Positions 10,006 to 18,875 of a DNA stretch of 64,000 nt are shown here, piece after piece. Below the pieces are notes generated by a model. The model did no database searches and had not been told where the DNA came from. It was given only the letters and a program-made list of their open reading frames with translations. The DNA comes from a virus, in the IMG/VR virus record IMGVR_UViG_3300010160_000035, positions 1-64,000 of that record. The stretch is one strand, 5' to 3'. A program made the position numbers and the translations under genes. Each line of letters starts with the position of its first letter. Position 1 is the first letter of the stretch.

Positions 10006-10868
10006 AGTGCCATAGGTATGTTTATAGGTAATTTTCCGTTTAATACTACACAACAGGCCACTACTGGCTTTCTGGTATTCTGTTTGCCATAGGCAAAAGC
10101 ATACTTTTCATGGTCAATTCCACAACCTACTGAAACACCAAATATTAGATCTTTAAAAGATGCTAGATATCTGACATTACATACAGTATGTAAGTGACCA
10201 ATAACTGTAGATTGTCTGTTTTCTCTAGCAGCATTAATAGCTGCTAATTCACCAGATAATCCAGTACCATGTTGATAAATTACTCCATTAATTTCATGAA
10301 TAAAATCCCATTGCCATGTAGGTGGACTTTGTAATAACTCTTGATAAGTTTTTAACCAAGTCTTAGGTAAGCCAGCTGTAAAAGCTTTTCTAAATGGTAA
10401 TGCATCATGATTTCCAATGCAAACTTTTACATTAGGAAATGTGTAATACCATTCTTTCATCTTTAGTAGAGCTAAGTTAAACTCATCTCCTGCTGACATA
10501 CCTTCAGGGTCTTTTTCATGATAACTAACAGCATGGTTATCAACTGCATCACCAATGTGAACTACAGTACCACAATCATACTCTTCTTGTACTGACCTAC
10601 AGAATGCCATATACCCTTGTAGAGTAAATGGTTCATGTGGGTCACCAATAACCAGAACATTATCTGGATTTCCATCCAAATAAGGTTCTAGTTTTGTGGC
10701 TGCACTTTTAAATGTATTACGATATAATTCTCTTGCTAATCTGATTATTTCAATGTTTTCTTCACCAGTTAATTCACTGACAATATCCAACGATTTCTTT
10801 AGGTAACCAGGCTTAGCACAGAAAAACTCATATACAAAATTAATCCTTGCATTATTGTTTTTAGCCAT
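10002..10868 (-). CDS. Calcineurin-like metallophosphoesterase
   Basis: This 288-aa protein contains the dinuclear-metal phosphoesterase motifs in order: GDPHE (75-79), GDAVDNH (106-112), GNHD (152-155), a histidine in QHGTG (about 200) and GHLH (224-227). The first ~65 residues are a helical extension, possibly DNA-binding. Substrates of such phage enzymes vary (DNA ends, phosphoproteins, cyclic nucleotides) and cannot be read from sequence. It lies just upstream of, and overlaps, the HNH gene. A CAAATATA (TATATTTG on the minus strand) sits 16 bases upstream of the start and could be a -7 box. Confidence 0.9.
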   Translation of the reverse strand: MAKNNNARINFVYEFFCAKPGYLKKSLDIVSELTGEENIEIIRLARELYRNTFKSAATKLEPYLDGNPDNVLVIGDPHEPFTLQGYMAFCRSVQEEYDCGTVVHIGDAVDNHAVSYHEKDPEGMSAGDEFNLALLKMKEWYYTFPNVKVCIGNHDALPFRKAFTAGLPKTWLKTYQELLQSPPTWQWDFIHEINGVIYQHGTGLSGELAAINAARENRQSTVIGHLHTVCNVRYLASFKDLIFGVSVGCGIDHEKYAFAYGKQNTRKPVVACCVVLNGKLPINIPMAL

Positions 10869-10899
10869 ATTTTTTTATTTATACAAATATAAGAATATC

Positions 10900-11484
10900 T
10901 TATATAACCTCTTGTTCATTATCTACTTTATACTTTATAAAATAGGTTTCTTCTTCTATAGAAGGTATAGATGATAACTCAGCATCTTGAGGTAAACTCA
11001 TACCAATCTGCTTCTCAATCTCAAATCTCCGCCAGTCTTTCTTATACAGAACACCAGAAGGACCAAAATTATCAGAAGATGTAGCAGAGTAAAAATCAAG
11101 AATCTTCTTTTTATCTTCTACCCTAAACTTAGAATAGGAACCACTATCAAATAAAGCTAATGTCTTTAAGCACTCAAAAGGTATTTCATAAATCAACATA
11201 ACAGAAACTTTATCAAAATCTACATATGAATGGAAACAAGGGTTTTTCTTCATTCTAGATATGTAAGCTTCAAAACCTGCAATTGGACTATATTTATATA
11301 AAACAAATACATGTTGAGTTAATTCAGGAAACTCTTCACAATACCTAAAAGCGTTAATAAAATTACATTTAGGAAAGAACTCATCTTCCTTAAAATCAGT
11401 AATCTTACCATTTTTAGGTGTCACCAGCGGCAATAGATATGCAACTGTTTTAGTCTTAATCTTTTTAATTTCATCTAACGTCAT
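10900..11484 (-). CDS. Hypothetical protein of the replication block
   Basis: This 194-aa soluble, Lys/Phe/Tyr-rich protein has no motif that I recognise. Its start overlaps the stop of the 5' nuclease gene (11481-11484), so the two are translationally coupled and it probably acts in DNA metabolism. No signal peptide or membrane segment is seen. Confidence 0.75.
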   Translation of the reverse strand: MTLDEIKKIKTKTVAYLLPLVTPKNGKITDFKEDEFFPKCNFINAFRYCEEFPELTQHVFVLYKYSPIAGFEAYISRMKKNPCFHSYVDFDKVSVMLIYEIPFECLKTLALFDSGSYSKFRVEDKKKILDFYSATSSDNFGPSGVLYKKDWRRFEIEKQIGMSLPQDAELSSIPSIEEETYFIKYKVDNEQEVI

Positions 11485-12224
11485 ATTACAAGATTATTTA
11501 CATCTAAGGTAATAGGTTCTTCTTCACCAAAATACTCCCCATCCATGATTTTTAGACATTTATAATTCTGATAGAATTTTTCAATGCCTTTATATTCACC
11601 ATATTGACTGATGTACTCTTCAAAAATTATATTTCTGAAAGATTCTACGTCATCAATATTAGCAAGAAGTTTAATGGCAAAAGCTTTGCCTTTACCTTCA
11701 AGGCCTTTTATATTATCTACTGAGTCTCCAATAATCATGGATTGCCAGAAGAATAAATCAGCCTCTTGTTCACTAGTTGTAACCCATTCATTAGTTTTGT
11801 AATTGTAGTGAGTTCCCTCTAGTTGTAGTAAATCTTTGTCTATTGCACATATAAATGAATTATCAAGCTTAATTCTCAACATATTAACTACATCATCAGC
11901 TTCTATACCATGTAGTGGTATAAATCCCCAATGATCTACCATATGTTGTTTTGCCTCCTTGTAAAAGGGAAGAGGCTCCCTATCTTTTCTATTAGCTTTG
12001 TATTCAGGATATGCATCATATCTAAATTGAGCTCTAGTATATCCTAAATACCCCAAATACTTGTTAGCTTTAGTGTTAATTAGTATAGAACTAATCAAAC
12101 TATCAATAGATTGTTTTATAACCTCTAAAGGCTTATCATAGGTTTTATTATCACTGTCCCAGTGGGCTATAAAAACTATAGAGTCAGCATCAATTAAGGC
12201 TATATTTTCTGAGTGTAATTCCAT
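11481..12224 (-). CDS. 5'-3' exonuclease / flap endonuclease (PIN domain with H3TH)
   Basis: This 247-aa protein has the acidic metal-binding motifs of the FEN/T5-exonuclease family: DADS near the N-terminus, YKANRKDR, EADD (about residue 107) and DKDLLQ (about residue 129). They are followed by GDSVDNIKGLEGKGK, the helix-three-turn-helix that holds DNA. Such enzymes remove RNA primers and flaps. The family A polymerase of this phage has no N-terminal 5' nuclease domain, so this gene very likely provides that activity separately. Confidence 0.92.
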   Translation of the reverse strand: MELHSENIALIDADSIVFIAHWDSDNKTYDKPLEVIKQSIDSLISSILINTKANKYLGYLGYTRAQFRYDAYPEYKANRKDREPLPFYKEAKQHMVDHWGFIPLHGIEADDVVNMLRIKLDNSFICAIDKDLLQLEGTHYNYKTNEWVTTSEQEADLFFWQSMIIGDSVDNIKGLEGKGKAFAIKLLANIDDVESFRNIIFEEYISQYGEYKGIEKFYQNYKCLKIMDGEYFGEEEPITLDVNNLVI

Positions 12225-12630
12225 GTTCTAGTAGTTTTTTAATAATGCGATAGAAGTCTTCCTTCCTAAGAACTACTACTTCCTCACCTTCTTTTTTATG
12301 AAAAACCACATTTACATAAACATCTCTTTCTGGAACCATCTTTGGAATAAAAGTTTCCATGTCATCTAAAACAGTAAATACATTCAAGCCAGTTTTTACA
12401 GCTTTACACTGTATATTATATGGAACACCATTGATATCTATCTTGGCATCATCCATAATTTTACTTGTAGCTCTAGTAGTTGCTGCTGTAGCAAAACCTA
12501 ATTCTTTTAATTCCTTAACAACTTTCCTCTCATAATTATGACCTATCCTCCTAACATTGGGTCTAGCCTTTGTTTTCTCAGCAGGTAGTTCATTCTTATT
12601 TTTAATCTTACGTCTGTTTGGTTCTCTCAT
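12190..12630 (-). CDS. Holliday-junction-resolvase-like PD-(D/E)XK nuclease
   Basis: This 146-aa protein starts with a basic tail and has GHNYERKVVKEL, then TTRATSK, DDAKIDI and NIQCKAVK, matching the E...D...(E/Q)xK core of archaeal Hjc-type resolvases and related phage nucleases. The residue before C-K is Gln rather than Glu, as in several family members. The frame is open to 12666, but the ATG at 12630 gives the smaller overlap with the gene upstream. It overlaps the 5' nuclease gene by 35 bases. A role in resolving branched replication intermediates is likely. Confidence 0.85.
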   Translation of the reverse strand: MREPNRRKIKNKNELPAEKTKARPNVRRIGHNYERKVVKELKELGFATAATTRATSKIMDDAKIDINGVPYNIQCKAVKTGLNVFTVLDDMETFIPKMVPERDVYVNVVFHKKEGEEVVVLRKEDFYRIIKKLLEHGITLRKYSLN

Positions 12631-12805
12631 TTGATTTGTTATTAGTAAGAACATTAATGATATCATTAAATGCTTCTACTTTACCTTCATAGAATCTAAT
12701 TGTTAAGGGATCCTGGTCAAGAGTATCCAACTCAGTGGCTACTCTATCACAGGCATCTCTTTTTTTATAAACGACTTGAAGGATTGTTTCTGTTAACTTA
12801 TCCAT
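12608..12805 (-). CDS. Small hypothetical protein
   Basis: This 65-aa protein is mostly helical and charged (MDKLTETILQVVYKKRD...), with no recognised motif. It lies between the helix-turn-helix-like gene and the resolvase-like gene and overlaps the latter by 23 bases, so it belongs to the replication operon. Confidence 0.65.
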   Translation of the reverse strand: MDKLTETILQVVYKKRDACDRVATELDTLDQDPLTIRFYEGKVEAFNDIINVLTNNKSNERTKQT

Positions 12806-12816
12806 AAGCCGTTAGC

Positions 12817-13113
12817 TTATACTGTTCCTACAACAGCATCAACATCAGCATTGTAAATTGCTGTTTCAGCTGATGGTGCTTCAACATCATTAAAGGTATC
12901 AACTCTATTGATGATAAAATCAAATACAGGATTGATAACATAATCAACACTAGTTTTTGTTGGTTTAGCAAAACCAAATTTAATTAGTACATCACGCATT
13001 TCTTTAATGCTAATACCAAAATGGTCAGCCATTGTTTTTGCATCTGTTCTGTATGCTCTCATTGCTGCTACTTCTTTTTGAGAGATATTTATAATTGTTG
13101 CTTCTGTGTTCAT
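12817..13113 (-). CDS. Small helix-turn-helix-like protein
   Basis: This 98-aa protein has a segment (AKTMADHFGISIKEMRDVL, about residues 25-43) with the spacing of a helix-turn-helix. The C-terminal part is acidic and contains TFNDVEAPSAETA. The seven residues FNDVEAP also occur in the peptide tag encoded by the phage tmRNA, with 17 identical bases (12878-12894 and 28264-28280). The start overlaps the stop of the primase gene. It may be a small regulator or primase accessory; this is inference. Confidence 0.7.
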   Translation of the reverse strand: MNTEATIINISQKEVAAMRAYRTDAKTMADHFGISIKEMRDVLIKFGFAKPTKTSVDYVINPVFDFIINRVDTFNDVEAPSAETAIYNADVDAVVGTV

Positions 13114-14138
13114 ATTAAATAATCTTTTAAATTTGTTGTTAATTTTTTTGTTTGATCATATCCTTTAATGGATATATAATCGGAAATATCTTTAATATTA
13201 TCAGGGATAACTAAAGATTTTATACCAAATTGTGTAGAGAACTTTTTCATTGCTTTTAAACCTACTTCATCGTTATCATAGTTTATAATGATATTTGGAA
13301 ACCTCATTGATAGTAGTTGAAATTGATTCTCATTTAAGAAAATGCTCTCACTTTGTGGTGATATGCTATTATAACCATAAATACGCCAAATCATGCAATC
13401 CTTTAAAGATTTTGTTACTATTAATTCTTTATTTTGTTTATCTAATTGATTGTAACCACTAAAGACATTCCTTGGTATATTACTTATCCATTTATTCTGC
13501 CTGTCAGCAGATGGTCTAAGTATCTTTCTCATTCCATTACCATGCTCATAACTATAAGCAGGGTCATTTGCACTCTCTGAGTAAACATTTAGCAATTCAT
13601 TATTATTAACGCTAATCCAGTAATCTGTTACAGGAACAACATTATAAAAATTGAGCAGGTCTTTGTCTATATAATACTTATTCCAGTAAGTATCATACTC
13701 TTTCCAATCTCTCTTTTTTATCCTAATCATTGTAGTTTGCCTATTATGTTTGTCAGGTAGTCCTAAATAATTTAAAGATGGTATTATTTCTTTGTTTTGA
13801 ACTTTCTTAATAAATCCAAAGTCATTTGCAATTACTTTTAATATTTCATGATAAGTTAGTTCTTCATTAAATTTTTGTCTCATGTAGAATTGTACATATG
13901 CAAAACAATTGTAACTTTCATTAGTACCAAAGTCCTTGTAATATAGACCATTTGGATAAGCTTTAATGCTGCAAGAAGGATATTTATCCATTCTTATATC
14001 TGAGCAGAATGGTTTATTAAGTTCTGTAAAGTTCTTACAATAGAATCTAAAAATCTGGTACTCAGAAACATTCCTGAGTACCATATCCTTAGTTAAATGA
14101 ATAACGTCTACACCTCCAAAATTAGAACTGTAAGCCAT
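13110..14138 (-). CDS. DnaG-type primase with TOPRIM domain
   Basis: The 342-aa product has a TOPRIM-like core near residues 235-320: ELIVTKSLKDCM followed by IIINYDNDEVGLKAM, the acidic pair that binds metal. The N-terminal part (PSCSIKAYPNGLYYKDFG) resembles the zinc-free or degenerate zinc-binding region of phage primases. The frame is open to 14165, but ATGs at 14138 and 14141 follow an AGGAGG, so 14138 is taken as the start. The product makes primers for the phage polymerase, with the DnaB-like helicase encoded further along the same strand. Confidence 0.88.
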   Translation of the reverse strand: MAYSSNFGGVDVIHLTKDMVLRNVSEYQIFRFYCKNFTELNKPFCSDIRMDKYPSCSIKAYPNGLYYKDFGTNESYNCFAYVQFYMRQKFNEELTYHEILKVIANDFGFIKKVQNKEIIPSLNYLGLPDKHNRQTTMIRIKKRDWKEYDTYWNKYYIDKDLLNFYNVVPVTDYWISVNNNELLNVYSESANDPAYSYEHGNGMRKILRPSADRQNKWISNIPRNVFSGYNQLDKQNKELIVTKSLKDCMIWRIYGYNSISPQSESIFLNENQFQLLSMRFPNIIINYDNDEVGLKAMKKFSTQFGIKSLVIPDNIKDISDYISIKGYDQTKKLTTNLKDYLI

Positions 14139-14682
14139 CATTACCTCCTGATGTAAAGAAATCATTATCAGGTAGTTTTACCAGTTTCTTGATATCAGTA
14201 TCAGGGTTGAATGTCATCTTAGTTACAGCTACCACAGGGTATTCTGCACCTTCTTGAATTGCTTCTGCAAATTCTGGATAACCAATAACAGATCTAACAC
14301 CTGTTGTGCCATCTTGTTTAAGATATTCTTCACCACGGAATTTAATTCTCAAAGAATTACCAGATAGTTTATCATTGTAAACTTGACCTAATTCTTCAAT
14401 GTTTTCTGCTTTAGCTGCAAGATAATCTACATCTTTTACAATTTTAGTAAAGATGTGTCTGATTTTCTTGTAAGTAGATTCTGCTGCTTTATCTGATAGA
14501 TAAAAGCGTAAATCTGTTGCTGAATCAGGTTCACCATCTATTAAGTGCATAGAAAATGTAAGAGTAGGATTACCATTAGCATTTAATTCGCCTTTAACAG
14601 ACTTGATTGTTACTTCGTGAATGCCTGGTCTAATGTACTTAGGCTTACTGATTTCTTGAACATCTTGTCCTCCAAATGTCAT
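14122..14682 (-). CDS. Probable single-stranded DNA-binding protein
   Basis: This 186-aa protein has a beta-rich N-terminus (RPGIHEVTIKSVKGE ... LTFSMHLIDGE) compatible with an OB fold and a C-terminal tip with Asp and Phe (PDNDFF, then GLQF), as in SSBs that recruit partners. It sits between the Sak4-like ATPase and the primase. Crassvirales encode an SSB at a comparable place (from memory). The call rests on position and shape, not on a diagnostic motif. Confidence 0.65.
   Translation of the reverse strand: MTFGGQDVQEISKPKYIRPGIHEVTIKSVKGELNANGNPTLTFSMHLIDGEPDSATDLRFYLSDKAAESTYKKIRHIFTKIVKDVDYLAAKAENIEELGQVYNDKLSGNSLRIKFRGEEYLKQDGTTGVRSVIGYPEFAEAIQEGAEYPVVAVTKMTFNPDTDIKKLVKLPDNDFFTSGGNDGLQF
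14144..14149 (-). promoter_or_regulatory. Shine-Dalgarno sequence of the primase gene
   Basis: AGGAGG on the minus strand lies five bases before the ATG at 14138. It is one of very few perfect Shine-Dalgarno matches in the window, where most starts are preceded only by A/T-rich sequence, as is usual in Bacteroidota. It lies inside codons for SGG at the end of the SSB gene, so chance cannot be excluded. Confidence 0.55.
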
Positions 14683-14703
14683 AATTTTAAAATTTAGTTA
14701 TTG

Positions 14704-15429
14704 TTATTTAAATACTTTATCCCAACTAGCTACAAGATTCCCATCTATAGACTCAGTTAAAATAATTTCTTGATTTTTTAGATGGTCTGGTCTAGCACCA
14801 CAAGTAATCTCATCAGATGTTTTGAAATTCAAAATAACTTGATTACCTTTTCTGCTTAATAAACCAATAGCATCTGCTTTAGCACAAACTAAAGACTTAA
14901 TTTTACCTGTAAGATCCAAATCTACAGCAGCAACTTCTTTGCCTGCTATATCAATATTCTTATCTTTCAAGTGACCTAGTAGAATAATACTACCATCTTC
15001 AGGCACCAATGTCTCAATGTAATCTAAAATCTTAAAGAAAGCTTCTCTAAGATATAAATAACCTGCACCATTAGGTAGTTTAAGTACATTATCACCTGCA
15101 AATGTTTTACCCATAGGAGTATCCATATACAAAGATTTAGCATAACCTAAACACAATTCCTCTAAAGCAGTTACAGTATCTACTGCAATATACCTATAAG
15201 GTTTTCCAGCTTTAACAATCTCAGCACCAACCTCTTTAAGAGTTTGAAGGCTATCAATTTTAAGCTTCATTGCATCAACATAATCAGAACCCTTTTCAAA
15301 GTCTAGCAAAAGGCAATCATCCAATAAAGCCAAAGCTGAGGTTTTCCCAGCTTTAGGCTTTGAATAGATAACCAACCTTTTAGGATTAGCTCTAGTAGCT
15401 AACACCTTTTTAGTTGGTAGTTCAATCAT
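14704..15429 (-). CDS. Sak4-like RecA-fold ATPase (phage recombinase family)
   Basis: This 241-aa protein has a Walker A motif SKPKAGKTS (about residues 23-31), a Walker B strand YIAVDTVTALEE (about 80-91) and IILLGHLKD further on, the pattern of the AAA_24/Sak4 phage family. Sak4 proteins act with SSB in single-strand annealing or exchange, and here the gene is directly upstream of the SSB-like gene. Its start overlaps the stop of the gene before it by four bases. Confidence 0.85.
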   Translation of the reverse strand: MIELPTKKVLATRANPKRLVIYSKPKAGKTSALALLDDCLLLDFEKGSDYVDAMKLKIDSLQTLKEVGAEIVKAGKPYRYIAVDTVTALEELCLGYAKSLYMDTPMGKTFAGDNVLKLPNGAGYLYLREAFFKILDYIETLVPEDGSIILLGHLKDKNIDIAGKEVAAVDLDLTGKIKSLVCAKADAIGLLSRKGNQVILNFKTSDEITCGARPDHLKNQEIILTESIDGNLVASWDKVFK

Positions 15430-15767
15430 AATTTAACTGCAAGTTCTAGTATACGTTCTACTAATACTGGATACAATCCAGGATACTGACTCTTAACTAA
15501 ATCAATGTTAGTACCACCAATAATAATTGGAGTTCTTTGACCATCTCTTGTTTGCAAATCTGTCTTTGGAACAACAGTAGTCAAATCCAATACTTTGCAA
15601 ATAGTATTAATAGCATCAATAGAATCTTGTCTTGTATCACAAGGGAATCTACCTGCTTTAATTTCGTTTACATAAGCAATGTATTCTGCTTTCATTTCCT
15701 CATTTGGGTCTGTAGCTGGTTTTGCTACATCTACCACTTCTTCAAAACTTACTGTTTCTTCTGTCAT
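15426..15767 (-). CDS. Hypothetical protein coupled to the Sak4-like ATPase
   Basis: This 113-aa protein has an acidic N-terminus (MTEETVSFEEVVDVAKP) that looks disordered, then a helical domain. No family is recognised. The four-base overlap with the ATPase gene suggests stoichiometric expression and a shared role in recombination or repair. Confidence 0.7.
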   Translation of the reverse strand: MTEETVSFEEVVDVAKPATDPNEEMKAEYIAYVNEIKAGRFPCDTRQDSIDAINTICKVLDLTTVVPKTDLQTRDGQRTPIIIGGTNIDLVKSQYPGLYPVLVERILELAVKL

Positions 15768-15787
15768 TTTTCTTGTTTTTGTTGTTG

Positions 15788-17026
15788 TTAATAGTAACCT
15801 CTCCCTTTTGAGAGGTGATTGTCATAATAAGCATCTTTTTCATCAAGATAGTTAAAGCATTCTAAGCAATAGCTTTGCTGCATTCCTGCATCCCACATAG
15901 TATCTTTGTGAGAACAAGGTGCACCTACTTTGTCAAAAAATAAATCTAACTGTTTAATGTTATCTGCTTTATTGTCAATAGGTTCAAAACTTTGATTATA
16001 CTGTTTTTCTATTTTAAATTCTTCTTCTTTTTGTTCTATATAATCTAAGATTAAATACTCAAGAGGAGCAAATTCATCTGCAAATTCTATCATTTCTACA
16101 TCACGCTGCTCAATTAAAGCTACAACATAGTCAAATGCTTTACCATAAGCATAAGTATGTTTAGGATTATTGACATAGAGCTTGCTCTTTTTAAAGCCTT
16201 CATATAACGCCTCATAAAGTTCTGACTTACTTTCCGTTGGTTTACTCCCGTAGGTAACTGTAGGTCTTGTAAATAAGAAGCGTTTATCAGAATTACTAAT
16301 AATATCACAAATTACATTGTAGCAATTTGTAACATCTTTAATAGACACATACTCAGTAGATGTATGAGGATTGTAATACCCACAAGAAATATTAAAGCAA
16401 GCAATGCCTACATTTCTTTTAGATAAACAACCAGCATCAGTTGCAATACCTACACACTCTTTGTAATTATAGTCTTTAAGAACAGGTGCCACAAATGTAC
16501 TAAATTCTTCTCCAAATAGTTGCACACCATTTGAATAATTTATGAAATCTGAGTTATTTTTTCTGTCAGCCTGACCTATAAACATACAATCATCAAAGTA
16601 TGATAAATCACAAGCACTAGAACCTATGCAACCTATTTCTTCTGCTACAAAAAATACAACTTTTAAAAAGTTATAGTCTTCCAAAAGTTGTAAACACATA
16701 AATACTCCTACAAGGTCATCACCACCAGTACCTATTTGTCTTGGTCCATCAAATGCTAACAAATAATCACCATTTTGAAATATGGTTTTATTCTGAGCAT
16801 ATTTATGAACTTGATCTAAATGACTTATTATACATGGGTAAAGACTAGTTTCACCTTTAGTAACATAAATATTACCATGTGTGTCATTCTCTATTTTCAG
16901 CTTACCTTTCATCCTAAGATTCAAAGCATCTAAATAGGCATTTAAAGTAGGAACTATTTGTTCCTGCTCTTTGTTAGACTCAGACTGCCATCCTAGAACC
17001 TCTATTAATAATTTTTCGTTAAACAT
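15788..17026 (-). CDS. M20/M28-like zinc metallopeptidase with C-terminal zinc-finger-like tail
   Basis: This 412-aa protein has the two-zinc site of the M20/M28/M42 clan: H69 and D71 (ISHLDQVH), D103/D104 (GTGGDDLVG), E129-E130 (FVAEEIG), D154 (GQADR) and H221 (YNPHTSTEY). The layout suits an aminopeptidase or peptidase T-like enzyme. After residue ~365 it has CSHKD and CLEC, a possible C-x-H...C-x-x-C zinc finger. No signal peptide is present, so it acts in the cytoplasm, perhaps on peptides, a protein end or an amide-linked metabolite. It lies within the replication operon between unknown genes. Confidence 0.85.
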   Translation of the reverse strand: MFNEKLLIEVLGWQSESNKEQEQIVPTLNAYLDALNLRMKGKLKIENDTHGNIYVTKGETSLYPCIISHLDQVHKYAQNKTIFQNGDYLLAFDGPRQIGTGGDDLVGVFMCLQLLEDYNFLKVVFFVAEEIGCIGSSACDLSYFDDCMFIGQADRKNNSDFINYSNGVQLFGEEFSTFVAPVLKDYNYKECVGIATDAGCLSKRNVGIACFNISCGYYNPHTSTEYVSIKDVTNCYNVICDIISNSDKRFLFTRPTVTYGSKPTESKSELYEALYEGFKKSKLYVNNPKHTYAYGKAFDYVVALIEQRDVEMIEFADEFAPLEYLILDYIEQKEEEFKIEKQYNQSFEPIDNKADNIKQLDLFFDKVGAPCSHKDTMWDAGMQQSYCLECFNYLDEKDAYYDNHLSKGRGYY

Positions 17027-17030
17027 TGTG

Positions 17031-18833
17031 TTAAAATATAATGTGTTGTTCTTGTTGACTATCTGTTGCTATGTCATTAATTTGACTTAGCATTGTCTGT
17101 AATTCAGGGTTAGAAGCTATAAGTCTAGCTATATTAGCATTTGGAGTATAACCAGTTATTTGTTCATGTATTCCTGCTCCTGTTGCTACAATATTAACTG
17201 GGCCAGGATTTAATGTACCAACTTCATTTAAAGCAGCTATAGTATAAGGATTTTCTTCTACTTCTTGCTCTGAATCTAAATCTTCCTCATCCCAATCTAA
17301 ATCTTCTTCATAATCTTCATCAGCTTCATCAATATCAGAATCAGAATCATTTAATGTTACTGTATCAATCCTAAGAATTGGATCTATACCATAGCTTGTA
17401 TTGACAAATCTTGTATCATATACTTTACCATTATCGTAATAAACATGATTGTTATCAACAAGTTCACCAGATAATTCACAAGCAGTAAAGAAATTTAATT
17501 CATTAACAGATGCTTGCATAGTAAATGCATTTATGTACTGAAAATTATCTATATAAGGAACATCATAACTACTACTAATGTTAGATTGTTGCATTATAGC
17601 TACTTGATATCTAACAGCATAAGTTTGCTTATCAATAGCAGAAGGTATCCAATCTAAAGCTACTTTGTAGTTATCATCATACTGTTTAGTCCAGTTACCT
17701 GGGCCTTGATTAAGTAAGTTTTTAGTACTACAAGATTTTCTATGCTCATAGATATTTTTAATATTATTTTCTTTAGCATATCTGTGAAACAAAGTAATAA
17801 GCTTAGTATCTACAGAATAAATTCTATCCATAAATACAGTACCATCAGTTGTAGTAACTAATAGTGCTCTAGCCATAATAGAATCTGTTTGACCTGCTTT
17901 CATAATAAGCAATCTAAAGTTAGAATTCTTAGCATAGAACTTTATAACATGACTTTTACTACTATCACGCATACAAGAATTACCTAGTTCACCAGTCATT
18001 CTAAAATAACTGTCTTTAAGATAATATTTTATAATATCATCACCAACAACTACTGAAAATAAATTAGAGTCAAAACATGTTAGCATTTTATTATACTCTA
18101 TATAAGCATTAACAGTAGCTTCAGATACTTCAGGAAGATGGTCTTTAAAGAATTTACCTATACCCATAGTTCTATGATAAGAAGCTGAATCTTCATTCCA
18201 TCCATTAGCAACAGCATAAGCATATTTTTCTTTAGTTACATAAACAATGTTATTTTCATCTATATGCTTAAAATAGTATATCTCACCTACTTCATTTACA
18301 GCACTATAAAAACGATAACTATTAATATTAGGCACCATTCTATGTAATTCTGAATATAAAGCACCTTTACTAACTCTAACTTTATGTTCATTACGATTTA
18401 AAGGTAAATTACCTACATACATAGCAGCTGAAATTACAATTTGACCATCAGGATTTTGATATATATAATAATCTAATTCCATCTTTTCACAGATTGTATA
18501 GCCTTTACTTTTCATAACACAAAAAGATATACTATTCATAGCATTTTCATGATATCTGTTAATACTGCTAATATAAGTATTTGTATACCCATCTACTACT
18601 ATAAGACTTTTTCTTCTATCAACAAAACGCACATTTGAATCTACATAACCTATACCAGTAAGGTGATGCCAATCTACGTCTGTTATTGTTAAATACAATA
18701 CTTTAGTATCATTATTATAACTTAATGCAGCTTTAAACCTTCTAGATTTAGATTGTTTAAACAGGAAAATCAGTTCATCTGGAAATTTTATTTTTGCATC
18801 GCCTTGTTGGTTTGTTATTATTATTTTTCCCAT
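17031..18833 (-). CDS. Large conserved-type phage protein with acidic segment, unknown function
   Basis: This 600-aa protein has a central block (GELGNSCMRDSS, then a beta-rich stretch ending MARALLVTTTDGTVFMDRIYS) that I associate with uncharacterised phage proteins. About residues 490-530 are a strongly acidic linker rich in Asp and Glu, and the C-terminus is Gln/Asn-rich. It directly precedes the peptidase gene (5 bases apart). It follows a terminator, so it probably depends on read-through or an unrecognised promoter. No enzymatic function can be assigned. Confidence 0.8.
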   Translation of the reverse strand: MGKIIITNQQGDAKIKFPDELIFLFKQSKSRRFKAALSYNNDTKVLYLTITDVDWHHLTGIGYVDSNVRFVDRRKSLIVVDGYTNTYISSINRYHENAMNSISFCVMKSKGYTICEKMELDYYIYQNPDGQIVISAAMYVGNLPLNRNEHKVRVSKGALYSELHRMVPNINSYRFYSAVNEVGEIYYFKHIDENNIVYVTKEKYAYAVANGWNEDSASYHRTMGIGKFFKDHLPEVSEATVNAYIEYNKMLTCFDSNLFSVVVGDDIIKYYLKDSYFRMTGELGNSCMRDSSKSHVIKFYAKNSNFRLLIMKAGQTDSIMARALLVTTTDGTVFMDRIYSVDTKLITLFHRYAKENNIKNIYEHRKSCSTKNLLNQGPGNWTKQYDDNYKVALDWIPSAIDKQTYAVRYQVAIMQQSNISSSYDVPYIDNFQYINAFTMQASVNELNFFTACELSGELVDNNHVYYDNGKVYDTRFVNTSYGIDPILRIDTVTLNDSDSDIDEADEDYEEDLDWDEEDLDSEQEVEENPYTIAALNEVGTLNPGPVNIVATGAGIHEQITGYTPNANIARLIASNPELQTMLSQINDIATDSQQEQHIIF

Positions 18834-18847
18834 ATTAAAAAATATAA

Positions 18848-18875
18848 AAGCCCCTACTTTTTACAGCAGGGGCTT
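18848..18875 (-). terminator. Intrinsic terminator after the 161-aa gene
   Basis: AAGCCCCT (18848-18855) pairs with AGGGGCTT (18868-18875). On the minus strand the stem is followed by TTATATTTTTT, a good Rho-independent terminator for the leftward transcript entering from 18886. It splits the replication block into two transcription units or attenuates the downstream part. Confidence 0.85.

Noticed and set aside
11611-11802. Plus-strand frame opposite the 5' nuclease gene
   Set aside because: It is antisense to a well-supported gene with intact motifs, and no start signal is seen. The same reasoning removes the other frames that lie opposite known genes.
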